Below, in pieces: positions 1 through 6,005 of a DNA stretch of 6,485 bases. A model generated the notes under the pieces. It searched no databases and was not told the DNA's origin. It saw only the letters and a program-made list of their open reading frames with translations. A program made the translations under genes and the position numbers. Source of the stretch: Pseudomonadota bacterium (GTDB taxonomy: Bacteria > Pseudomonadota > Alphaproteobacteria > Rhizobiales > Methylopilaceae). Position 1 is the stretch's first letter; every line of letters starts with the position of its first letter. The stretch is taken from contig JAEWEX010000363.1 in NCBI GenBank assembly GCA_023389135.1, forward strand, positions 1-6,485. The letters are read 5' to 3'.

Positions 1-78
1 CGCCGCGGCGGCCAAAGCCGCCCGCATCGTGCCGAGCGCTGAATTCACAGCGATTACGGACCGGCCTGTCTTCGGCCG

Positions 79-107
79 TTGATTGATTTGCATAATTAGA
101 CTAACTT
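79..107 (+). promoter_or_regulatory. Candidate sigma70-type promoter for the liv operon
   Basis: TTGATT at 79-84 and TAACTT at 102-107 are separated by 17 nt, matching a housekeeping -35/-10 pair with moderate consensus. They lie in the only AT-rich island upstream of livG. CATAAT at 91-96 is an alternative -10 but has no good -35. A short perfect palindrome, TTAG-A-CTAA (96-104), overlaps the -10 and could be a repressor site. The transcript would have a leader of about 100 nt before livG. Assignment is by eye only. Confidence 0.35.
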
Positions 108-172
108 TCGAAAATCGTGTCAAGCGAACCGCCTTCGGGCGCCGCAAGAGAACACGGACGATGTTCCAGGAG

Positions 173-196
173 GGATCCGGTGCGGGATCAGGTGCG
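173..196 (+). repeat. 12-nt tandem duplication in the livG leader
   Basis: GGATCCGGTGCG (173-184) is followed directly by GGATCAGGTGCG (185-196), identical at 11 of 12 positions. It lies between an AGGAGGG (168-174) and the livG start at 214. It looks like a local slippage duplication. It moves the good Shine-Dalgarno sequence away from the livG start, which may weaken or re-route initiation. Confidence 0.7.
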
Positions 197-213
197 ACGG
201 CCGCGAGGTCGCC

Positions 214-1010
214 ATGCTTGCTGAGGTCGAGCCGCGGCGGGGCGGCGGCGAGGTGGTGCTGTCCGCGCGCGGGCTGCGCAAGGATTTCCGCGGCTACACC
301 GCGGTCGACGGCGTCGACCTCGACGTGCGGCGCGGCGAGATCCACGCGCTGATCGGCCCCAACGGCGCCGGCAAGACCACCGTGTTCAACCTCATCACCC
401 GCTTCCTGCCGCTGACGGCCGGCGCGATCGCCTTCGAGGGCGAGGACATCTCGGCGCTGGCCCCCGCCGCCGTCGCGCGCCGCGGGCTGGTGCGCTCGTT
501 CCAGATATCGGCCGTGTTCACGCATCTGTCGGTGCGCGAGAACGTCCGCATCGCGCTGCAGCGTGCCCATGTGTCGCCCTGGCGGTTCTGGGCCGGAGGC
601 GCCGATGTCGTGGCGCTGGAGGCGCGCATCGACGGGCTGCTGGACCGGGTCGACCTCGCCGCGTTCGGCGACCTGCGCGCCGGCGACCTGCCCTATGGCC
701 GCAAGCGCGCGCTGGAGCTTGCCACCACGCTGGCCGCCGAGCCGCGCATGATGCTGCTGGACGAGCCGACACAGGGGCTCGGCCACGAGGACGTGGACCG
801 CGTCGCCGACCTGATCCGCGCCGTGGCCGCGGGCCGCACCGTGCTGATGGTGGAGCACAACATGCGCATGGTGTCGCGGATCGCCGACCGCATCAGCGTG
901 CTGCGCTCGGGCGCCATCATCGCCGAGGGCAGCTACGAGGAGGTGTCGCGGGACCCGCAGGTGATCGAGGCCTATCTCGGCTCCAGCGCCGGCCGGGAAG
1001 GGGTGCGGGC

Positions 1011-1014
<4 letters not shown>
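214..1014 (+). CDS. livG: HAAT-family ABC importer ATP-binding protein, LivG type
   Basis: This is one of the two cytoplasmic ATPases powering a branched-chain amino-acid-type (HAAT) importer; with LivF it forms the nucleotide-binding heterodimer under LivH/LivM. The 266 residues suit the family. Visible motifs are Walker A GPNGAGKT (48-55, Lys54), Q-loop Q97 in RSFQ, signature LPYGRKRALELA (159-170) in place of LSGGQ, Walker B MMLLDE (179-184, catalytic Glu184), D-loop region PTQGLGHEDVD, and H-loop His215 in VEHNM. The YG form of the signature is usual for LivG. ATG 214 has only a modest GAGG at 205-208; GTG codons at 253 and 256 are alternatives. It overlaps livF by ATGA. The real substrate could be an amino acid, a short amide or an aromatic acid, because HAAT systems are diverse and no binding protein is present. 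Confidence 0.93.
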
Positions 1015-1760
<746 letters not shown>

Positions 1761-1772
1761 GGGGCCGGCGCC

Positions 1773-2657
1773 ATGGGCATCTTCGACATTCCGCTCCAAG
1801 TCCTGTTCGGCCAGATCGCCATCGGGCTGGTCAACGGCTCGTTCTACGCCATCCTCAGCCTCGGGCTCGCCATCATCTTCGGCCTGCTCAACGTCATCAA
1901 CTTCGCCCATGGCGCATTCTACATGCTGGGCGCGTTCGCGGCGTTCCTCATGGGCCAGTGGTTCGGGCTGAACTACTGGGCCGCGCTGGTCATGGCGCCG
2001 CTGGTCGTGGGGCTGTTCGGCATGGTGGTGGAGGTGACGCTGCTGCGCCGGCTCGCCGGGCTCGACCATCTCTACGGCCTGCTGCTGACCTTCGGGCTGG
2101 CGCTGGTGCTGGAGGGCATCTTCCGCGACATCTACGGCTCCGCCGGCCAGTCCTATGCGGTGCCGGCTGAGCTGCGCGGGCTCGCCGACCTCGGCTTCAT
2201 GCGCATGCCGGTCTACCGGCTGTGGGTGGTGGCGGCGTCGCTGGCCATGTGCATCGGCGTGTGGTTCCTGATCGAGCGCACCCGGCTCGGCTCCTACCTC
2301 CGCGCCGGCACCGAGAACCCGCGGCTGGTGCAGGCGCTGGGCATCAACGTGCCGCTGATGGTGACCCTGACCTACGGTCTCGGCGTCGGCCTCGCCGCAT
2401 TCGCGGGCGTGCTGGCCGCCCCGATCTACCAGGTGCAGCCGCTGATGGGCTCCAACATCCTGATCGTGGCCTTCGCCGTGGTGGTGATCGGCGGCCTCGG
2501 CTCGACGCTGGGCGCCATCGTCACCGGGCTCGCGCTCGGCGTGATCGAGGGGCTGTCGAAGGTGTTCTACCCGGAGATATCGTCCACCACGGTGTTCATC
2601 ATCATGGCGCTGGTGCTGCTGGTGCGGCCGGCCGGATTGTTCGGCCGGGAGGCCTGA
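1773..2657 (+). CDS. livH: HAAT-family ABC importer permease, LivH type
   Basis: This is an inner-membrane permease (294 residues) that pairs with LivM to form the translocation path. Hydrophobic segments are visible at about 8-36, 47-61, 67-90, 100-117, 150-167, 195-217, 228-262 and 273-287. Family hallmarks are GLLNVINFAHGAFYMLGAF (37-55), the cytoplasmic loop RAGTENPRLVQALGIN (177-192) that should contact the ATPases, VVIGGLGSTLGAIVTG (237-252), and the C-terminal end LLVRPAGLFG (282-291). Length and all hallmarks look normal, unlike the partner LivM. The ATG at 1773 is preceded by GAGGGG (1759-1764) that begins within the livF stop codon, indicating coupled translation. Confidence 0.94.
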   Translation: MGIFDIPLQVLFGQIAIGLVNGSFYAILSLGLAIIFGLLNVINFAHGAFYMLGAFAAFLMGQWFGLNYWAALVMAPLVVGLFGMVVEVTLLRRLAGLDHLYGLLLTFGLALVLEGIFRDIYGSAGQSYAVPAELRGLADLGFMRMPVYRLWVVAASLAMCIGVWFLIERTRLGSYLRAGTENPRLVQALGINVPLMVTLTYGLGVGLAAFAGVLAAPIYQVQPLMGSNILIVAFAVVVIGGLGSTLGAIVTGLALGVIEGLSKVFYPEISSTTVFIIMALVLLVRPAGLFGREA

Positions 2658-2658
2658 G

Positions 2659-3582
2659 GTGATGCGACAGTCCACCGTCCTGCTTCTGGTGCTGGCGGTC
2701 GCCGGCATCCTGGCGCCGTTCACCGGGCTCTACGGCGTGTTCCTGATGAAGTGCGCGGCGTTCGCGCTGTTCGCCGTGGCCTTCAACTTCTTCACCGGCT
2801 ATGTGGGCCTGCTGTCCATCGGGCACGCCGCGTTCTTCGGCATGGGCGCCTATATGGCGGGCCACGCGGCGCGCGAATGGGGCTTCACGCCGGAGCTGGC
2901 GCTGCTGGCCGGCATGGCGCTCGCCCAGATGATCTACTTCTTCTGCGTGCAGGCGCCGTTCACCGGCGCCGAGGACGGGCTCCAGCGCATCCCGCGGGGG
3001 CACCTGTTCGGCGTGATCGACCTGTCCGACGGCATGGCCATGTACGCTTTCGTGCTGGTGCTGGCGCTGGCGGGGTTCTGGGCGCTGCAGCGCATCGTCG
3101 AGGCCCCGTTCGGCCATGTGCTGATGGCGATCCGCGACAACGAGCCGCGCGCCGTCTCGCTCGGCTACGACGTCAACCGCTACAAGCTCGCGGCGTTCGT
3201 GATCTCGGCGGCCATCGCCGGCCTCGCCGGCGGTCTCAAGGCGATCTCGCTCAGCCTCGCCACGCTCGCCGACGTGCACTGGACACAGTCCGGCAACGTC
3301 ATCCTGATGTGCCTGCTGGGCGGGCTCGGCACGCCGCTCGGCCCGGTGATCGGGGCCGTGCTGGTGGTGGCGCTGGAAAGCCAGCTGTCCAGCATGGGCA
3401 CGGTCTCGCTCGGCGGGTTCTCGGTGGACCTCTCCACCAAGGTTCCCATCGTCATCGGCCTGATCTTCATGGCCTGCGTGCTGGCGTTCCGCCGGGGCAT
3501 CGTGGGCGAGGCGGGCGCGCTGATCGGGCGGATGCGCGGGAGGGCGAAGCAGGGCGCGCCATCGCCGGCGCCGGGGGAGTAG
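2659..3582 (+). CDS. livM: HAAT-family ABC importer permease, LivM type, with apparent internal deletion
   Basis: This is the second permease subunit (307 residues). Recognisable parts in order are an N-terminal membrane segment (6-28), NFFTGYVGLLSIGHAAFFGM (43-62), ALAQMIYFF (87-95), QAPFTGAEDGLQRIPRGHLF (98-117), the ATPase-contacting loop AIRDNEPRAVSLGYDV (157-172), LLGGLGTPLGPVIGA (219-233) and a C-terminal helix (261-277) followed by a basic, Pro-rich tail. In LivM proteins about 30 residues, including an R-x-x-G-x-Y-x-A-x-x-T-L stretch, normally lie between the helix starting near 78 and ALAQM. Here LALLAG (80-85) joins MALAQM (86-91) directly, fusing two helices. The frame is intact. 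The start is GTG 2659 or ATG 2662, both served by GGGAGG (2647-2652). The gene follows livH after 1 nt and closes the operon. Confidence 0.9.
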   Translation: MMRQSTVLLLVLAVAGILAPFTGLYGVFLMKCAAFALFAVAFNFFTGYVGLLSIGHAAFFGMGAYMAGHAAREWGFTPELALLAGMALAQMIYFFCVQAPFTGAEDGLQRIPRGHLFGVIDLSDGMAMYAFVLVLALAGFWALQRIVEAPFGHVLMAIRDNEPRAVSLGYDVNRYKLAAFVISAAIAGLAGGLKAISLSLATLADVHWTQSGNVILMCLLGGLGTPLGPVIGAVLVVALESQLSSMGTVSLGGFSVDLSTKVPIVIGLIFMACVLAFRRGIVGEAGALIGRMRGRAKQGAPSPAPGE

Positions 3583-3628
3583 GCGGGGTGGATGGTGTCG
3601 GATGCGGGGGCGGTCCGTGTCTCCGGGT

Positions 3629-3643
3629 CGGGCGCATTGCCCG
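3629..3643 (+). other. Small hairpin downstream of livM
   Basis: CGGGC (3629-3633) and GCCCG (3639-3643) can pair around a 5-nt loop, extendable outward by G-U pairs. It lies about 46 nt after the livM stop. There is no U-tract, so it is at best a processing or pausing structure and not a canonical intrinsic terminator. Confidence 0.3.
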
Positions 3644-3817
3644 GTCGTACCGACCCCTCACCCCAACCCTCTCCCGCAAGGGGAGAGGGGGTGCCGCTTT
3701 GGGTTCCGGTGGGACGTTCCGGGCCGACCGTTACCCTCGGCAGCTGCTCGCGACAGCTGGCCAGGCCCCCTCTCCCCGTGTGGGAGAGGGTCGGGGTGAG
3801 GGGTCGGCTCGACCGGG
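3640..3817. repeat. REP-like inverted repeat pair between the two operons
   Basis: Two copies of a GC-rich element face each other. The left arm is 3640-3691 and the right arm, in reverse complement, 3766-3817. The 52-nt arms agree at 47 positions, with a 42-nt core (3650-3691 against 3766-3807) agreeing at 39. Each arm carries its own hairpin: CCCTCTCCC with GGGAGAGGG, at 3667-3675/3681-3689 and 3768-3776/3782-3790, both with 5-nt loops. The core begins with a CCGACCCCTCACCCC tract of the kind that recurs in many proteobacterial genomes as REP-like intergenic repeats. The 74-nt spacer contains CAGCTG-N7-CAGCTG (3741-3759), which can form a third hairpin. It may attenuate or end transcription from either side, or be a small non-autonomous mobile element. 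No transposase is present. Confidence 0.85.
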
Positions 3818-3824
3818 TGAGTAT

Positions 3825-3846
3825 TCCGCGACTTGACAGCCGCGGA
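3825..3846. promoter_or_regulatory. Possible operator: palindrome framing the -35 box
   Basis: TCCGCG (3825-3830) and CGCGGA (3841-3846) form a perfect 6-bp inverted repeat separated by 10 bp that include the TTGACA box. A dimeric repressor bound here would block RNA polymerase. The arms are short and GC-rich, so chance occurrence is a real possibility. Confidence 0.3.
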
Positions 3847-3860
3847 TTAAGTTCAATAGT
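3833..3860 (+). promoter_or_regulatory. Candidate sigma70 promoter of the dehydrogenase operon
   Basis: A perfect TTGACA -35 box lies at 3833-3838. AATAGT at 3855-3860 is a reasonable -10 after a 16-nt spacer. The site is just after the inverted repeat and about 50 nt upstream of the ATG at 3909, in locally AT-richer sequence (3846-3870). Transcription would start near 3867. The match is good for this GC-rich genome, but the -10 is only 4 of 6. Confidence 0.55.
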
Positions 3861-3908
3861 GCAAGTAACAGCCGGCGCGTCCGGCGGCAGGCGACAGGGA
3901 GGCGACCG

Positions 3909-5060
3909 ATGCAGGGCTTCGTGTTCCAGACCACCCGCTCCGTGCTGATGGAGCCCGGCTCCTCCAGCCGCATCGGCGAGCTGGTGAAGGGGCTCGGCTG
4001 CCGCGCGGTTCTGCTGGTCAGCGACGAGGGCGTGCGCCGGGCCGGCCTGCTGGAGGCGGGGCTGGCGGGCCTCGCGCGGGAGGGCGTCGCGGTCACCCTG
4101 TTCACCGACGTCGAGGCCGACCCGCCGGTGCGGGTCATCGAGGCCGGCGTCGCCGCCGCCCGGGCGGCGGGCGTCGACGGGGTGGTCTCCATCGGCGGCG
4201 GCAGCTCCATGGACGTCGCCAAGCTGGTGGCGCTGCTGGCGCCCGGCCGCGAAAAGCTGGAGGACATCTACGGCGTCGGCATGGCCAGGGGCCCCCGGCT
4301 GCCGCTGGTGCTGGCGCCCACCACCGCCGGCACCGGCTCGGAGGTGACGCCGATCTCCATCGTCACCACCGGCGAGGAGGAGAAGAAGGGCGTGGTGTCC
4401 GCGCCGCTGATCCCGGACTGGGCCGTGCTCGACGCCGACCTGACGCTCGGCCTCCCCGCCCACGTCACCGCGGCCACCGGCGTCGACGCCATGGTCCACG
4501 CCATCGAGGCCTTCACCAGCAAGCGGCTGAAGAACCCGGTCTCCGACTGCCTCGCCCGCGAGGCGCTGCGGCTGCTCGGCGCCAACATCCACGAGGTGTG
4601 CCGCAACGGCGGCAACCGCGAGGCGCGCCAGGCCATGCTGCTGGGCTCAATGCTCGCGGGCATGGCGTTCGCCAACGCGCCGGTGGCGGCGGTGCATGCG
4701 CTGGCCTATCCGGTCGGCGCGCGCTTCCACGTGGCGCACGGACTGTCCAACGCGCTGGTGCTGCCGCCGGTGATCCGCTTCAACGAGCCGGCCGCGGTCG
4801 AGCTCTACAGCCAGCTCGCCGACGTGGTGGTGCCGGGCGCCACCGGAACGGCCGCGCAGAAGACCTCGGCGCTGGTCGCCCATCTGGCGCAGCTTCCCGC
4901 CGAGCTCGGCCTGCCGACCCGGCTCGCCGAGGTCGGCATCGCCGAGGCGGACCTGCCGCGGCTCGCCGACGACGCCATGAAGCAGACCCGGCTCCTGGTC
5001 AACAACCCGCGCGAGGTCACCCGCGAGGCGGCGCTGGCCATCTACCGGGAGGCCCTGTGA
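3909..5060 (+). CDS. Iron-containing (group III) alcohol dehydrogenase
   Basis: This NAD(P)-dependent, metal-activated alcohol dehydrogenase of the Fe-ADH family (383 residues, normal length) interconverts an alcohol and an aldehyde or ketone in the cytoplasm. The N-terminal nucleotide-binding domain carries SIGGGSSMDVAK (94-105) and APTTAGTGSEVTP (136-148). The C-terminal helical domain supplies the expected metal ligands Asp193 and His197 (GVDAMVHAIE), His263 (AVHALAYP) and His277 (HVAHG), a spacing close to that of FucO. All four ligands are present, so an active metalloenzyme is expected. The ATG at 3909 has a strong AGGGAGG (3896-3902). The substrate is not readable; the thioesterase and crotonase downstream suggest a catabolic acyl or aromatic intermediate. 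Maleylacetate reductase is a related alternative, but the complete metal site and GGGSSMD motif favour alcohol dehydrogenase. Confidence 0.92.
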   Translation: MQGFVFQTTRSVLMEPGSSSRIGELVKGLGCRAVLLVSDEGVRRAGLLEAGLAGLAREGVAVTLFTDVEADPPVRVIEAGVAAARAAGVDGVVSIGGGSSMDVAKLVALLAPGREKLEDIYGVGMARGPRLPLVLAPTTAGTGSEVTPISIVTTGEEEKKGVVSAPLIPDWAVLDADLTLGLPAHVTAATGVDAMVHAIEAFTSKRLKNPVSDCLAREALRLLGANIHEVCRNGGNREARQAMLLGSMLAGMAFANAPVAAVHALAYPVGARFHVAHGLSNALVLPPVIRFNEPAAVELYSQLADVVVPGATGTAAQKTSALVAHLAQLPAELGLPTRLAEVGIAEADLPRLADDAMKQTRLLVNNPREVTREAALAIYREAL

Positions 5061-5512
5061 GCGCGCGCGCCGCCGCCGAGCCGCGCTCGGCCTATCCCGT
5101 GTTCCGCACCATCGCCACGCGCTGGATGGACAACGACGTCTACGGCCACGTCAACAACGTGGTCTACTACTCGTTCTTCGACACGGCGGTGAACGCGTTC
5201 CTGATAGAGGACGGCTGGCTCGACCTGTCGGGCAGCGCCGTGATCGGCCTGGTGGCGGAGACGCAGTGCCGCTACTTCCGGCCGTTCGCGTTCCCGGCGC
5301 CGGTCCATGCTGGGCTGCGCGTGGGGCGGCTCGGCAATTCCAGCATCCGCTACGAGGTCGGCCTGTTCGACGGCGACGCGGCGACCGCCTGCGCGCAGGG
5401 CCATTTCGTCCATGTCTACGTGGATCGCGCCACCGGGCGGCCGATCCCGCTGCCCGATGCGCTGCGCACGGCTATAACGCCCCTCCTGACCGATACAACC
5501 GAGGGAGCCTGA
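5057..5512 (+). CDS. Hot-dog fold acyl-CoA thioesterase (4HBT/YbgC/FadM type)
   Basis: This predicted cytoplasmic thioesterase of 151 residues hydrolyses acyl- or aroyl-CoA to free acid and CoA. The family signature is clear near the N-terminus: RWMDNDVYGHVNNVVYYSFF (22-41), with Asp27 as the likely catalytic acid in D-x-D-x-x-G-H-V-N-N. Later strands include ETQCRYFRPF and HFVHVYVD. The start is GTG 5057, overlapping the dehydrogenase stop (GTGA), with GGGAGG at 5047-5052. The next in-frame ATG, at 5126, would cut off the first strand just before the signature, so it is rejected. The same frame stays open far upstream of 5057, but that stretch is the shadow of the dehydrogenase. Whether it releases a pathway product or protects the CoA pool is unknown. 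Confidence 0.88.
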   Translation: MSARAAAEPRSAYPVFRTIATRWMDNDVYGHVNNVVYYSFFDTAVNAFLIEDGWLDLSGSAVIGLVAETQCRYFRPFAFPAPVHAGLRVGRLGNSSIRYEVGLFDGDAATACAQGHFVHVYVDRATGRPIPLPDALRTAITPLLTDTTEGA

Positions 5513-5516
5513 TCCG

Positions 5517-6005
5517 ATGGAAATGTCCGGCGAGAGCCGCCTGCCCGCACCGCGCGCCGAGGTCTGGGCCGCGCTGAACGACCCCGACGTGCTGCGCGCC
5601 GCCATTCCCGGCTGCGAGAGCCTCGAGGCCACCGAGGAGGGCGGCTTCCAGGCCGTGGTCTCCGTCAAGGTCGGGCCGGTGAAGGCGCGCTTCGCCGGCA
5701 AGGTGCGGCTGTCGGACCTCAACCCGCCCGAGAGCTACGCCATCTCCGGCGAGGGCCAGGGCGGCGTCGCCGGCTTCGCCAAGGGCGGCGCCCGGGTGAC
5801 GCTGGAGGAGGTGTCCGCCGACGAGACCCTGCTGCGCTACGAGGTCGACGCCAATGTCGGCGGCAAGCTCGCGCAGCTCGGCGGCCGGCTGATCGACGCA
5901 ACCGCCCGCAAGCTGGCCGGACAGTTCTTCGAGCGCTTCGGCCGCATCGTCGCCGGAGAAGATCCCGCAGCCCCCGCTCCCGCCGGGGAGCCCGCCGGTG
6001 GCTGA
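5517..6005 (+). CDS. CoxG-family SRPBCC protein
   Basis: The 162-residue protein has the START/SRPBCC-like fold of CoxG (carbon monoxide dehydrogenase subunit G). Family hallmarks are WAALNDPDVLRAAIPGCESL (17-36), VKVGPVKARFAGKVRLSDL (50-68), ISGEGQGGVAGFAKGGARV (76-94), RYEVDANVGGKLAQLGGRLI (107-126) and FFERFGRI (137-144). A short Ala/Pro-rich tail (149-162) follows, with no membrane helix. Some CoxG proteins attach a molybdenum CO dehydrogenase to the membrane; related ones accompany other molybdenum hydroxylases or bind hydrophobic ligands. No coxL, coxM or coxS gene lies in the window, so the partner is unknown. The ATG at 5517 has GAGGGAG (5501-5507) and follows the thioesterase by 4 nt. 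Family membership is secure; the role is not. Confidence 0.9.
   Translation: MEMSGESRLPAPRAEVWAALNDPDVLRAAIPGCESLEATEEGGFQAVVSVKVGPVKARFAGKVRLSDLNPPESYAISGEGQGGVAGFAKGGARVTLEEVSADETLLRYEVDANVGGKLAQLGGRLIDATARKLAGQFFERFGRIVAGEDPAAPAPAGEPAGG

Larger units (their letters stand above)
1..213. other. Upstream edge and leader region of the liv operon
   Basis: No gene can be assigned here with confidence. Two reading frames are open at the left edge and cannot be separated. A plus-strand frame runs from base 2 to a TGA at 80-82 and would be the last 26 codons of an upstream gene. A minus-strand frame is open from an ATG at 93 (second in-frame ATG at 27) to base 1 and would be the start of a divergent gene. 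Neither has a recognisable motif or a good ribosome binding site. A 5-bp hairpin (62-66 with 74-78) lies at the end of the plus-strand frame. Bases 79-118 are distinctly AT-rich and probably regulatory. Bases 119-213 are the likely 5' leader of livG, containing a 12-nt tandem repeat and an orphan Shine-Dalgarno-like AGGAGGG at 168-174. Confidence 0.5.

Noticed and set aside
83..352. Plus-strand 89-codon frame overlapping the livG start
   Set aside because: Its second half is the shifted frame of livG and is Ser/Arg/Cys/Ala-rich without a motif. No ribosome binding site precedes ATG 83.
3640..3817. CRISPR array or rho-independent terminator
   Set aside because: There are only two copies, in inverted and not direct orientation, so it is not a CRISPR. 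The hairpins are GC-rich but none is followed by a U-tract, so an intrinsic terminator cannot be claimed.
2751..3836. A 361-codon plus-strand frame overlapping livM
   Set aside because: It is an out-of-frame Arg/Gly/Ala-rich shadow of livM continuing into the inverted repeat; no family features.
3180..4592. A 470-codon minus-strand frame spanning the end of livM, the inverted repeats and the dehydrogenase
   Set aside because: It is antisense to two recognised genes and reads through a non-coding repeat; composition is biased and no motif is visible.
4598..5056. Upstream extension of the thioesterase frame to an ATG at 4598
   Set aside because: The extra residues are an Arg/Gly/Ala-rich shadow of the dehydrogenase. 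The true start is the GTG at 5057 with a nearby GGGAGG.
3909..5060. Maleylacetate reductase as the identity of the dehydrogenase
   Set aside because: The complete Asp/His/His/His metal site and the GGGSSMD and TTAGTGSE motifs are those of general iron-dependent alcohol dehydrogenases, and no chlorocatechol or hydroxyquinol pathway gene is nearby.
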